64,000 nucleotides of DNA from assembly GCA_035578155.1 (NCBI GenBank), contig JAPWDM010000008.1, positions 22,034,598 through 22,098,597 of the forward strand, written 5' to 3'. Below the pieces are notes generated by a model. That model was not told the origin of the DNA and ran no database searches. It saw only the letters and a program-made list of their open reading frames with translations. A program made the translations under genes and the position numbers. The stretch is from Brachynemurus nebulosus. Lineage: Eukaryota > Arthropoda > Insecta > Neuroptera > Myrmeleontidae. This document shows positions 45,636 through 58,247 of the stretch, piece by piece (positions within the stretch are counted from its first letter, which is position 1; every line of letters begins with the position of its first letter).

Positions 45636-46612
45636 CACAATCAATGAAATAAGGAATAAGAAGTATGCCATCTAGTGACGTTGAGTGGCACTTTAACGTA
45701 ACTGGTCATAGATATAAATATGTAGGTACTTTTGTACGTAAAAATTCGTGATTTTTTTCACTTTAGTGACAAAAAAAGTCATCACGAACGTTATTTTGCT
45801 TCCGAGACTACTAAAGTAGCGGAAGCATTGTGATCAGTGATCACTTTTGAAAAATAAAAATTTTTTTCTCTTCAAAATCAAATTTTTTACGTTTTAGAGC
45901 TTCCTGAACAATTTTGGTTTGGGCCGTCCGTCTGTATGTCTCCAATTTTGCACCAAGTGGCATAACTTCCGAACTATTCGATTGTTTTTAATGAAATTTT
46001 CAGAAATTATGCAGTTTGGCTCCGCGATGGTCCCCTATGAATTTAATCAAAATCGGAGTAACGGTAGCAACGCCGCTACCATGTCATTCCAAAATTGCAC
46101 CAAGTGGCATAACTTCTGAACTACTCAATTCTTTTTTATGAAATTTTCAGAAATTATGTAGTTTGGTTCCTATATGGTCCCCTATGAATTTAATCGAAAT
46201 CGGAGTAACGGTAGCTACGCCGCTACCATGAAATCCCATTAAATGTCAATATCTTATTTACTGCTAGTCCTATCTCGCTCAAATTTTTAGGGTATATTGG
46301 GGGTTAGTTTCTAAAATATTTTTGCTATTATTTTATAATTTAGCCTTTAAGTCTTTTGAGTTACAACAGTTTTTTATAAACTTCAAGGCGAAAATATAAT
46401 TTCACGGTATATAATATGTATATTTGGTAGAATACTGTTTTAAAGCCTTTTACGACTACGAGGAAGCTGTGTGCCCACCCTATTGGCAGCGTATTTTCAT
46501 GAATTTTGATGTACAAAAATACCTAAATACATATACCTATGGGCAGTTACGTTAAAGTTCCATTCAACGTCACTAGATGACATACTTCTTATTCCTTATT
46601 TCATTGATTGTG
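45636..46612. mobile_element. Fold-back MITE, family S copy 3, interrupted
   Basis: Arms as in 19451-19728, flanked by TA, but split in the loop by a 0.7-kb segment (45797-46493). The duplication at 48436 lacks this element and shows the empty site in the 3' flank of the finger gene. Confidence 0.85.
45797..46493. mobile_element. Insertion inside family S, with a 135-bp direct repeat
   Basis: Starts with a short hairpin (GCTTCCGAGACTACTAAAGTAGCGGAAGC region) and holds two copies of about 135 bases each beginning TTGCACCAAGTGGCATAACT (about 45949 and 46096). Possible duplication TATTTT at its borders. Nature unknown. Confidence 0.6.
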
Positions 46613-46757
46613 TATGACCCCTTAGAATTGAAAAAGTGACCACGAGCGTTCTAGTGGCTACAGAATTTAAAATAAAAAGTTCCAATACTATTTTTTGATT
46701 AAAGCATAATGGCGTCAATGTTAAAAACTGATCAATATAAATATTTCCAAGATATCT

Positions 46758-48154
46758 TATAGCCCGTCTACACTACACCAACTTTTGTTTGTACAAACTT
46801 TTACACAAACAAAAGTTGGTGCAAATGGTACGTGTGGACGTGAAGTTTGCGCAAACATTTTGTAAAATCACACAAACTTTTGTTTGAATAAATAGTTTGC
46901 ACAAACATAAGTTTGGGCAAACGATACGTATGAACGTGATATTTGAAGGCTGTACCATTGTTTGTGGATTTTTGTATCTCGCATCAAAAAGTTGGTATGA
47001 ACGTGTGAGTTTGACAACTACCGTAAAAATGACCGAGTAGGCACGAATTCAGGCTTTACACCGTATTTTTTTATATTTATTTTATCAGTACGTATTTTTT
47101 AATATTATATTAATTAATATATTAAAGAACATTAATTTAATATACTAAAAATTTACGCGAGAATGGTCACTTTATTACATTAATCAAAAATTTTGGAAAA
47201 TTTTGGCGCGAGTGAGAATCTTTGCGTCGCCAATAGTCAAATTAATTTTGACTATGATTGAAATGAAAATGATTTTGTGTAAAAATTGACATATTTTTTA
47301 AATTTTTCAGATATTATGTTTCAAAATAACTAAAATTTCGATTAAACAAGAATTCTTTCATTAGAGCACCAAAATAAATAGTTTTTAGAGAAAGTTTTAA
47401 AAACAAAAAGTAACATTGCGTTGAAGACGTCAATTTAAATTGATTTTTTAATATTTTTTATTCAACTACCTTAGTTATTGTTGTTACCAAAAAATATTAT
47501 CATTCTACTATATTTTAAGAAAGATATCTATTCCGATTTATGTTTAGTGTTTTTAAACCAAGCTCATGAGAACATTTTTCCTTGTGTTCCTATTCACCCG
47601 CCTTTCTCGATTCATTCCAGTCTAGGGTAATGGTCTCCGAAAGACATTGAAACTGAATACCTACAATAAATATTTATTATCAATAAATTAAAAATATTTA
47701 TTACGACCGACCCTTTGTAGGTTATAAAAGGCGACTTGCTTCAAAAAAATAATGTGTACCTACTTGTATCTAGTGTTTAACCATCGATATTTGGAATGAC
47801 TTTTTGAGAATGATTATAAACTTTTAAAAAGTTACCAAATATCACCCTATGCTCACTCCAATTGTGCTTAAATATATTACCTGTTTTATGAGTGGCGGTT
47901 TCTTTTAACACTAACCTAGATAAGTAGACAACCTACAGCCCACAATACTAATAATTATTGCTGTACTTGAGAAGTCATCCCATTTATATATGGTCAAACT
48001 TTACCAATATTCTCTACAAAAGTTTGCTCAAACAAAAGTTTGTGCAAAAATTCACTCAAACAAAAGTTTGTGTAATGTGGACGTGTTATTTGTACAAACT
48101 TTTGTTTGTGTAAAAGTTTGTACAAACAAAAGTTTGTGTAATGTGGACGGGCTA
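46758..48154. mobile_element. TTA-flanked element with ACAAACTTTTGTTTG end repeats
   Basis: Ends TAGCCCGTCTACACTACACC and, as complement, TAGCCCGTCCACATTACACA, next to TTA on both sides (or TA if two bases shorter). The sub-terminal zones repeat CAAACTTTTGTTTG several times in both orientations. The 1-kb centre has no reading frame. A Harbinger-type source is plausible. Confidence 0.75.
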
Positions 48155-48312
48155 TTAAGAAATACGATTTAAACTCCCAGCTTTAGGGGCTGGTTTCACA
48201 CCCTAAATGTGGAAGATGGCCGATAAAAAAAAATACGTGTCCTTGTTTTTGCCTATTTTACGCACCAGCGAAGTTTCATCAAAATTGCGAATTTCACTCT
48301 AGGTGTATCGCC
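48155..48312. mobile_element. Half copy of the MITE at 56352-56952
   Basis: Matches, in complement, the right terminal 70 bases and adjoining DNA of that element (TTTGCCTATTTTACGCACCA, then GAAGTTTCATCAAAATTGCG), ending CCTTG next to TTA. The left half is missing. Confidence 0.7.
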
Positions 48313-48435
48313 TTGTTAGAATTGTACCGTATTTCAAAAAATCTGTCACAGATGGCGACACCTATACCAGTGAATATATACATATCACAGCATTCTGAGT
48401 CGCCATATTGCAGGACGAGTTAACTCGTCTTAATC

Positions 48436-48730
48436 ATTTAAAGGAGCATAATGTTAAATTTGGTTTTTCTGTAAATAAGGTACCTTTTAAATGAAACGAG
48501 AATATTTTCAAATAAAAACAGTTTTTTTTTTATTGAGCATACAAATCTTTTAATTTAAAATACCCAGAGATTTATATCATAGGCGAGCGACTTACCCTTA
48601 AAAAGATACTTAGAATTGACAAAGTGACCACGAGCGTTCTAGTGGCTGCAGAATTTAAAATAAAAAGTTCAAATACTATTTTTTGATTAAAGTACAGCGT
48701 CAATATTAAAAAATGATCAATATAAATAAT
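48436..48730. pseudogene. Duplicated 3' end of the 44-kb finger gene
   Basis: From AAGGAGCATAATG onward it matches 45457-45627 and then 46619-46740, including the last codons, the TGA, the AATAAA and 3' flank, with scattered changes. Family S element 45636-46612 is absent here. Confidence 0.9.
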
Positions 48731-49258
48731 TTTACAAATATTTAAGTCTACGTATTCATTCTAAAATATCACATATATTGTCAACAAGTTTTCCCTCTGT
48801 CTAAAAAAATGTGTTAAATAGTTTTTTTTATATATCAATGGTGTTTACTGAATACTACTAACACAAAAATTATTATAGATAACTTCCCTATTATTTTCAT
48901 TAATTCTACTTTTCATAGCGACGCCGGCATTTGTTAAAAAAAAATAGTATTGTAATTTTTTATTGCTTTTTAAATTTTGAATCGATTAAAAGAAAATCCG
49001 CCACTAGAAGGCTCGTGGTCACTTTTTGTTAAAAATTAGGGTTAAGTCGCTCACCTATCATAAGTGCCAGATGAATTGTACACGGTCAATAATACTGTCA
49101 GTATTTCGAAATATTGTCATTGTTAAATGTTAAATTTAATAACAGATTTGAGTGGTACTTTATGATATTCCATATTTGCTAATAAAATACTTTTCAAAAA
49201 AATCACTTCTAATATTTTTGCAAAATAAAGAATTTTGTGAATTATTAACTGACGTTAC
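48731..49258. other. Intergenic, no recognised feature
   Basis: AT-rich. A weak inverted echo of the GACCACGAGCGTTCTAG word (48627) occurs near 49000-49025, so the stretch 48590-49050 may be part of a fold-back of unknown limits. Confidence 0.4.
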
Positions 49259-49531
49259 CAGTGCCGGATTTACACTAGGAGCACTGGCCCCGGGCGGCAA
49301 ATTTTTAGGGGCGACAAAAATGGGAGCTGGTTTTTTGTTTTGTTTTTGCTCTTCACTTATTTTCTGATAGGAAAATAAGAAATGGGAGCTGTTTTTTTTT
49401 GCTCGTCACTTATTTTTTTGATAGAAAAAGATAAAAAAGTGAGAAAGTTAAAAATAATTTTTTTTTTATTTTTGTCAGGGGCGGCATTTTTCATAGTGCC
49501 CCGGGCGGCAATTAGGGTAAATTCGGCCCTA
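49259..49531. mobile_element. hAT-like MITE
   Basis: 273 bp. Ends CAGTGCCGGATTTAC and, as complement, TAGGGCCGAATTTAC; flanks GACGTTAC and GACGCTAT match at 6 of 8. The GGGCGGCAAATTTTTAGGGG words near the left end return as a complement-like set near the right. Confidence 0.78.
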
Positions 49532-49757
49532 GACGCTATTATTGATCGAGTACTGACAATATTGAAGTGACCATATTGGTATTTGTTCAATATAACTACG
49601 ACATCTAGTAGAAAAAATATAACTATGGGATATATTAGCTATGAACAATATATAATGTATATGAGTTAAGTTAGTTATATTAGCTATACTTTTGATTATT
49701 ACTAATTTATTTTTTTGTAATGTGAAGTTTTTTTGTCTGTTCAAATAGTCTAGTCTT

Positions 49758-50940
<1,183 letters not shown>

Positions 50941-51080
50941 CAGAGAAGTCGCGATATATTACACTCAAATGGTTTTTCTCCTGTATATATTTCGTGTTTT
51001 CGTCAATCAGCCTTATTAATCAATGTTTCATGTACTACATTCTTTGAGTTTTGAGCCGATAGAGGAAGTACACGTATATT

Positions 51081-51216
51081 GTCAAAACTAACTAAACTAA
51101 CCTAACCTTAACTAACCTCACCACCTAGTTTTTATATCAAAGTCGAAGTATACTGTCAAAACTAACTAAACTAACCTAACCTCGACTAACTTCACCACCT
51201 AGTTTTTATATCAAAT
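51081..51216. repeat. 74-bp unit, two copies
   Basis: The unit starts GTCAAAACTAACTAAACTAA at 51081 and 51155 and contains CTAACCTAACC, similar to the insect telomere repeat on the C-rich strand. Confidence 0.85.
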
Positions 51217-51403
51217 TGTGTAATTAATAATCAACGACCGTTGGTTATAATCGGAACTCCTCGGATAAATCACGTAGAAATCGGATGATTGCCGAAAACG
51301 TTTGAAATACATGCATTTTGTCACATATTATCCGGCGTCTTTAGTTGATTCGCGATTTAGCTGGCTAGTATGCATAAAGGAAGTTTTCGCATATTAGCAG
51401 TTA

Positions 51404-51952
51404 AGCCGGTTCTACACGATGCTACGAACACCTTCCAACATTGGACGTTCGATGGTTCATCGCATCGTGTGGCCGTTGTTCGAACCTACGAGTGTCCAAT
51501 GTCGAGCGTCAAACATTCGCATTTGGCCATGTCCCGCTCGATGTCGGTATTCTTGCACCGAGTCAAAGGGATGCTTCGAACGTTTGAAAGTAAATGTTGG
51601 TTGCGTTGGTTGGTTCGACTCAGCAGCTGCACGACTCGTTCATGTGAAGAGAGACAACATCAGTGTATAACATTAGAGATCACATAAGACAGATGACATC
51701 CTCGTCCACTGAATAAACGTTTGTACCAACACATTATACAAGAGAGACAACATCAGTGTATAACATTAAAGATAACATCAGACAGATAACAGCCTCGTCC
51801 ACTGAGTACCAACACATCATCATTCGTATTGGATCAAACATTCGATTCACCGTGTAGCAGATACATTCGTCGCACCAACTATCGAACTTAATTGCCTCAA
51901 ACGTTCGATCGAACGTTGAAAGGAACGTTCGTAGCATCGTGTAGAACCGGCT
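51404..51952. mobile_element. Harbinger-like MITE, copy 2
   Basis: 549 bp; ends AGCCGGTTCTACACGATGCT and its perfect complement, between TTA duplications. It is 104 bases longer than copy 1 because an internal stretch (AGAGAGACAACATCAGTGTA onward) occurs twice. Confidence 0.92.
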
Positions 51953-52552
51953 TTACAGAAATGAAACCTACACACATATTCACATACATTAACACACATG
52001 TAAAGATGCAGATATTTTGTCAATGCAAACAACACACACACTACTAAAAAACTGACAGTAGGAGCACCAGTGTTTGGCTTCAGATCATCTAACAAAATGA
52101 CTAGTCCACCTACGTCATTCGTAATACATATTTCATTGCCTTGGTTGATCAATATGTATATTTTTTTTTTCAATAGTTGCAGCTGAGATGTGATAAGAGA
52201 GTAATTAATTAAAAGTAATGGCAACCATAACTTGCGGCTATTGTTTCACAGGCAACCATGTATTATCGTGTTCAGAAAAAATAAAACTTTAATTTAGTAT
52301 CTAATTTTCTCAAAAATCACATGACCGCAAATTATTAACAACAATATACCTGTTAACACCTGGCAACCTAGAGGTTGCGGTCGATTGAAAGCTGGCAACC
52401 CGGGAGCAATGTATTACATTGCCATTAAGGACTCATTTAAATTAAGTTTCATTAAAAAAACAGATACCTGCAGAAATCAGCTGCGGGATCTTAGACTATT
52501 AAGAGTTAAAAATATGGTAAAAAGAGGCTGTCACCTCAGGTAATAAGTAATT
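51953..52552. other. 3' flank of the minus-strand zinc-finger gene
   Basis: No gene seen. The 125-codon minus-strand frame at 51847-52224 crosses the MITE edge and has no recognisable domain. Confidence 0.4.
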
Positions 52553-53713
52553 TCACGCGTCACCACTGCCTGTATGCGTTTTTTTGTGTACATTCAAATT
52601 ACCTGAATGAATAAATGTTTTAAAACATATATTACATATGTATGGTTTCTCGCCGCTATGTGTTCTCTTATGTCTCAGTAAAGCGGCTGGATCGGATAAT
52701 ATTTTCGGACACGTATTGCATTTGTACGGTTTTTCTCCAGTATGAATTCTTTCATGTATTTGTAAATTACTTGACTGAGTAAATGTTTTAGCACATATAT
52801 AACATTTGTACGGTTTTTCGCCGGTGTGTATTCGTTCATGTCTCCGTAAAGCGGATGAATCTGATAATATTTTCGAACACGTATTGCATTTGAATGATTT
52901 TTCACCCGTATGTATTATTTCATGTCTTTGTAAATTACCGTACTGAGTGAATCTTTTAAAACACACATTACATTTGTACGGTTTTTCGCCAGTATGTAAT
53001 TTTTCATGTCTCCGTGCAGCAGATGATTGGGTAAATGTTTTAAAACATGTCTTACATTTGAATAGTCTTTCTTCAGTATGTACAATTTCATGTTTTTCTA
53101 AATCATCTGATTGCGGAAATGTTTTCAAACATGTGTTGCACTTGTGTGGTTTTTTTGCTGTATGTACTCTTTCATGATTTCGGAGAGTAGATGAATGAGT
53201 AAATGTTTTACTACATGTACTGCACTTAAACGGTTTTTCTCCGGTATGTATTCTTTGATGCGAACGTAGATTACTCGAATGTGAAAATGTTTTCGAGCAT
53301 ATATTACATTTGTACAACTTTTCACCACTTTGTATTTTTTCGTGTTTTCTTTGATGGTTTGATGATGTGGATGGTTTTTCACGAGTTTGAGTTTTTTCAT
53401 AATTCTTTGTAGTACCTAGTTCAATTGTATTGTTGGTTGAATTTGCGCAATTTTGGCCAAATAAATTGCTATTTTCTTCTAATATATCATCCTTTTCTAC
53501 TTTAATTTTGATAGGTAAATTTTCTGAATTTATTAAATCATCAGTATCGTTTTCTTCCAATTTTATTTTTATTTCATTTGCACAGTCTGAAGAATCGGGT
53601 AATTCCTTTTTTATTCTGCATGAAAGTGAATCGTCAACATTCTGTAAATTTTCCTCTTCTTTTATTTTAACTGGAAATATGCCAGTTGTTGATGTAGTTC
53701 CAGTATTTTCCAT
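52553..53713 (-). CDS. C2H2 zinc-finger protein, nine fingers, with SUMO-site-like motifs
   Basis: A 386-residue single-exon frame on the minus strand, ending at TGA (52553-52555). Residues 1-110 are acidic with psi-K-x-E tetrapeptides at 17-20 (IKEE), 34-37 (IKKE), 50-53 (IKLE) and 70-73 (IKVE). Residues 113-133 look like the tail of a lost finger: the two His and a linker (SGEKLY) remain but the Cys pair is gone. Nine complete C2H2 fingers follow from residue 134, with TGEKPY/F linkers, an odd EERLF and an AKKPH. Two fingers share KILSD in place of KTF. A nuclear DNA-binding role is expected from the family. Same style as the protein at 7876-9348 but not adjacent to it. No introns are needed and no damage is seen. 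Confidence 0.9.
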   Translation of the reverse strand: MENTGTTSTTGIFPVKIKEEENLQNVDDSLSCRIKKELPDSSDCANEIKIKLEENDTDDLINSENLPIKIKVEKDDILEENSNLFGQNCANSTNNTIELGTTKNYEKTQTREKPSTSSNHQRKHEKIQSGEKLYKCNICSKTFSHSSNLRSHQRIHTGEKPFKCSTCSKTFTHSSTLRNHERVHTAKKPHKCNTCLKTFPQSDDLEKHEIVHTEERLFKCKTCFKTFTQSSAARRHEKLHTGEKPYKCNVCFKRFTQYGNLQRHEIIHTGEKSFKCNTCSKILSDSSALRRHERIHTGEKPYKCYICAKTFTQSSNLQIHERIHTGEKPYKCNTCPKILSDPAALLRHKRTHSGEKPYICNICFKTFIHSGNLNVHKKTHTGSGDA

Positions 53714-54273
53714 TTCCTTTTTCTCCAGAAATTTAATTTTTCTGTAGTTTTGATAATATTATATAGCTTATATTATCTTATAGCAAGTCTGAAGCGTCTG
53801 AAGATGTTTAGAGATATGTACATATATCATATACAACAACTGGTTGCGGTCAACAGATTTAAGTGCTCAATTTTGTTCTGTGTGCTCAATAAACGATTAA
53901 TGATCAATTGCAACAGTTTTTTTATTCTGATGAACGTTTTTTATACGACGACGATGACTACGATGACCTTGGAGTAATGGAGACACAGCAACTATCTCTA
54001 TCATGAAATCTGCAGTGTGCATTTTTGTGTACTTTAGGCTCGTAGGTAGTCAGTGCCTCACTGGCATTCACCCAGTGTAGGTCAGTCAAACAACAATTGA
54101 TTTGTTGTTAGCACTGTAGAACCCCCACACGCAGCGTTTTGGTATCACACATATGTATGCGAAGAAGGGTCACGTGACTGCCACCTCTATTTCGATTACG
54201 CACGCATACACAGTGTAGCACGCCAATACAAAGTAAACACCGTGCACGTATATAACATATTTTCTATCTCTTA
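53714..54273. other. Upstream of the minus-strand zinc-finger gene
   Basis: No other gene. Holds a short ACGACGACGATGAC simple-sequence stretch near 53945. Promoter elements cannot be called. Confidence 0.4.
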
Positions 54274-55136
54274 GACTAGCTGCATACACACAATTTTTAG
54301 TTGAACAACTGTTTAGTTGTATGTCAAAAGACTATGGGAACTTATGGAGGTGCGCATACTATCAACACGATAGTAGCTCGACAAAAAAATCATAAAACCA
54401 TATCGATCGTTTTTTGACTAAAAAGTCGGACAACTTAGGCCTGGCGCATACACTCAATTAGTATCTCGACTAAACTGTTTAGTCGAAATCGTTGAGCCTC
54501 ATGATTTCAACCCAACTAAACTGTTTAGTTGTAGGATGCGCATACTATCAATCAGTTGTTCAGCGATTTTAAAATTATTCATACCCTTATTTATTCCTAT
54601 TCGTGCATAATCCTCTTTTTTTCAACCAATCATAAATAATAGTTCCTATATCTGTCATGTCTATTATATCTATGATTTTCAAAACTTGTTGAATGTTTTG
54701 TGTTTTTAATTTTTTAACGATCTTATCAATCATCGAATTCAAAAATGGTTAATAGAAAAGGACTTGTCTGTACTTTGCTTCATATAGAATGTACGACAAA
54801 TAAAATTAAAAGGAGATATTTCGTACATCCCATAGTATATCACAGCATAGATAAAATACTCTATAATTTACCATAGAGATTATATGTTCAGGTTAGAGAT
54901 CGACTATTTAGTTGAGTGTATACGCGCCTCAATACACAGTAATGTACATATACCTTTCGATCGATAGTTGTTTAAGTTGTCCGACTTTTTAGTCAAAAAA
55001 CGATCGATATGGTTTTATGATTTTTTTGTCGAGCTACTATCGTATTGACAGTATGCGCATCTCCATAAGTTCCCATAGTCTTTTGACATACAACTAAACA
55101 GTTGTTTAACTAAAAATTGTGTGTATGCGGCTAGTC
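54274..55136. mobile_element. TTA-flanked MITE with 165-base inverted ends
   Basis: Ends GACTAGCTGCATACACACAA and, as complement, GACTAGCCGCATACACACAA; both flanks TTA. The arms pair for about 165 bases (to about 54440 and from about 54972). A second, inner set of the TAAACTGTTTAGTYG word follows the left arm. Non-coding. Confidence 0.88.
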
Positions 55137-55705
55137 TTAAACAATTTCTTCCAGTAAAATGTGAGAAAAACAACACATTATTTTGTTTTCCTAAAAATCT
55201 TTTTTTAAATGACAGCTTATTTTTTATTAACAAGTTTTAAGTTACAGTCAGTCAGTCAAATTTTCAACAATTTTAATTTAAAAAAAGTTCAAATTTTTGT
55301 ACTTTTTTAAAATAACGCTTTTTTGTAACTTGAAACTAAATTTTATTAACAGCTGATGGTTAATGGAGAATATACCGATACAATTTTTAAAAAAAATGTA
55401 TTTACCCCGATTTTTTAACGTTTTAAGTTTTGAAAATATAAGTACGGTCCTGTCAGCACCGCAAGATTTCGAACGTTTCGAACAATTACATATATTATGT
55501 ATATTATTGCAATGTGTTGAACGCAGCCTTTGTATACCTTCGAAAAAAAGTGGAATAAGTTCGGCAATTTATTCAATTGACAAAAAATACATAAATGTCA
55601 AATATTTTTCGCTTTAATTAATAGAAAAATTTGCTTAAAATAGAATTATTCAAATAGATGAGTATTAAATTATAAAAATATTTACAGTTTTTTATATTTA
55701 TTAAA
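55137..55705. other. Upstream of the second ZAD gene
   Basis: An 84-codon frame starts at ATG 55363 (MENIPIQFLKKMYLPRFFNV...) and ends at 55617. It resembles no family I know and has no clear support as a gene; a 5' UTR or chance frame is as likely. Confidence 0.4.
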
Positions 55706-58193
55706 ATGACTACAACTTATTTTAAAATAAATGGTGACAGTGGATATTGCCGTTTATGTGCAAATTTAACACCAGAAGTTGATTTAATTGATATTATTGG
55801 AAATAAAAATTCGTTAGAATGTAAAATTTTACAGTGTTTACAATTACAAATTGATGAACATGATTGTTTACCGAAACAAGCGTGTACGACCTGTGAGTCG
55901 AAAGTTTGTTCATTTTATGAATTCTACGAACAAGTTGTTAAGGCCCAACAGATTCTCTCCGAACCACGATTGAAAGTTGAAGATGAATCTCCCATATATC
56001 CAATACCGGAATTAAATAATTCAGATGTTTCATCAAATAGTTGTGAGGGTAAGCGATTATTTCTAAATGGAACTTTAATACAGTAGAACCTCTGATTACG
56101 GACACCTCTTTTAACCGGACCCTTCCTATAGCCGGATAAATTTTTTATGATGGTGGCATGCTATACTAAAACCAGTGTAATCAGCACTCTCTTAAGCGGA
56201 TCCTTTGTTAATCGGACGCGAACACAATATTTTTTGACATTATTATGTACCTCCATTAACCGGACACGAATACGTCTAGTGCGTATGTATAGGTACCTAT
56301 ATATATTAGGTATATTTGTTCGTGTTTTAACTTGCTAACAATTAATCTAACAAGGAAATGCACCCACAGTGAAATTCGGGATTTTGATGAAACTTCGCTG
56401 GTGTGTGGAATAGGCAAAAATAAGGGACCCGTATTTTTTTTTAACGGCCATCTTCCACGTTTAGGGGGTGAAACCAGCCTCTAAAATTGGGGGTTCAAAT
56501 CGTATTTCTTAAGATACCTCGAAAACTATAAGAGATAGAGGAAAACTTTAAATTGATGAAATATTACTCTTTTAGAGACCTATTCACCTGTATAGGTTAA
56601 ACCAGGGTCGGGTTAATAAGAGGGGCTGGAGGGGTGAAAATGGGGGTAAATTTTTCGAAATGTGTGGTATCCAAGCCATATAAGGAAGAAAAAATAGGGT
56701 AGATTATATTGCATTATTATTGATTGCAAATACGTTATATATTTTTTATTTAATTTTTATGTTGATTTTCATCATGAAAATGTAAAATTTTACTTTCCGA
56801 TAATATTTTTTATACCTATTTCTACGAAAGTTAAAGTTCTCTAGTGTGCTTGTGTTAATAAATGCTCGATAATTTTCGATTTTGCCTATTCTACACACCA
56901 GCGAAGTTTCATCAAAATCCCGAATTTCACTCTGAGTGCATCTCCTTGTAAGTGACGATGTATTTTGTAAACGTTGTATGTTTGTATAAGTACTTAAGGA
57001 GGCTCACCAGTCCAGCGATCGAAAAAGCAGGTTTTTTCACGATTTTTTTTTAGATAAATTGGACAATGAAAATAAATAACAGATGATATCAGTTTTTTTA
57101 TTAACTATTCAAGATTACAAAAATATTTTTTTTCCTTTGACGTTAAATTCTTAATCTATATGAGTATGGTTGTTGGCGGAACCAGAAATAGTAATTTTGC
57201 ATGTCTAGAAACAAAATGGCGGTAGTTTAAAAAAATTTTACCATTTTTTTGGGGATTAAAATGGTCATAAAATGGTCATATTTTATCCAAAAAATCTGGT
57301 TGTGGTTTATCCAATAGCGAAATGTGTTGTAAATATTTTGTCCAAATCTGAGCTAATTTGGATGAATAGATTTAGACTTTAGAGTAATTTTGACACAGGT
57401 GTCGAAAAAGGTCATTTCGAGAAAAACGCGATTTCTGATAAGTATAGCTATAAGAACGTGCAAAAACAAAAAAATCGATTTTTTAAAATTTCTGGACTGA
57501 TGAGCCCCCTTAAATTCGTTCATAAAATTGATTTGAATTAAAAAATTAAAAAAAATTTCGAATTAAAAAATTAGTTATAAATACTAGATTATTTAATGCT
57601 ATATATACCACTCTGCCCCTGTCAACCAAACACCTCTGTTAGCCGGACAAATTTTTGCGTGAGACTGCTGTTCGGTTAGAAGAGGTTCTACTGTATTTCT
57701 AGTACATCCAACGTCCGCCTATACGACTTGTTAAGCGTTAAAATTTTTAAAACAGGGAAAAAACAAGGATATTTTTATCCAACTTCAAGTTTAGTCACTG
57801 TTGCTACTTTACTATAGTTGAAGAAAAATAAATGTTCGCTTTTACGTCTAGTATTATTAAATCATGTTTTTGAGTAACTTTTTTCGTTTTGTCCCTATTC
57901 ACCCTTATGTCCTACTTCATTCCAATGTATGGTATATTAACAAAAAAAATTTTTTTGTAGATACTTTAAATACGAAAGATGAAGACGATGATGATAATGG
58001 TGACGCTGAAAATTCTGATTTGGATGAAAAATTCAAAGAAGAAAGCGATGAGCAAACGGAGACAGTAAGTATACAGCGTATACACAGAACTTTCACTTAA
58101 ATAAATTTAATATTATATTTTTTTCATTTTTAAAGACAAAAATTAGAAAAAGTCCTCGGAAAAGAAAATGGTCGGAAGAAGAAACAACGTCAG
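55706..58193 (+). CDS. ZAD-family zinc-finger gene, 5' part only
   Basis: Three exons: 55706-56048 (114 codons plus one base), 57961-58064 (completes the codon, then 34 codons) and 58136-58193 (19 codons plus one base), each with GT and AG borders and matched phase. Exon 1 encodes a ZAD with C15, C18, C60 and C63; C18-to-C60 spacing is normal. Exon 2 is very acidic (DEDDDDNGD, KEESDEQTET). Exon 3 gives a basic stretch RKSPRKRKW, a likely nuclear signal. The next donor is GTAATC. No C2H2 fingers are present in the remaining 5.8 kb, which is largely transposon, so they are either beyond the window or lost. Intron 1 is filled by a pogo-like MITE with two passengers. Exon 3 limits are the least certain. 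Partial at the 3' end. Confidence 0.75.
56352..56952. mobile_element. MITE with 70-base inverted ends, nested
   Basis: Left arm from CAAGGAAATGCACCCACAGT, right arm ending CATCTCCTTG; the arms pair for about 70 bases including GAAACTTCGCTGGTGTG. Flanked by TAA. A half copy is at 48155-48312. Confidence 0.8.
56998..57509. mobile_element. TTAA-flanked MITE, nested
   Basis: 512 bp; ends GGAGGCTCACCAGTCCAG and, as complement, GGGGGCTCATCAGTCCAG, both at TTAA. Interior phrases (GAGAAAAACGCGATTT) resemble parts of 24300-24560 and 59200-59450. Confidence 0.8.
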
Positions 58194-58247
58194 GTAATCA
58201 AAAAATGATAAAAAAATAAATACTTGTAAAGTTTGTACTTTATTTAA

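Larger units (their letters stand above)
56081..57693. mobile_element. Pogo/Tigger-like MITE filling ZAD-gene intron
   Basis: Ends CAGTAGAACCTCTGATTACG and, as complement, CAGTAGAACCTCTTCTAACC, next to TA. CCGGAC words recur near both ends, as in Tigger-type ends. Two more elements (56352-56952 and 56998-57509) sit inside. No transposase. Confidence 0.85.

Noticed and set aside
55363..55617. 84-codon frame upstream of the second ZAD gene
   Set aside because: No known domain, no splice or promoter support; kept only as a note in the intergenic entry.
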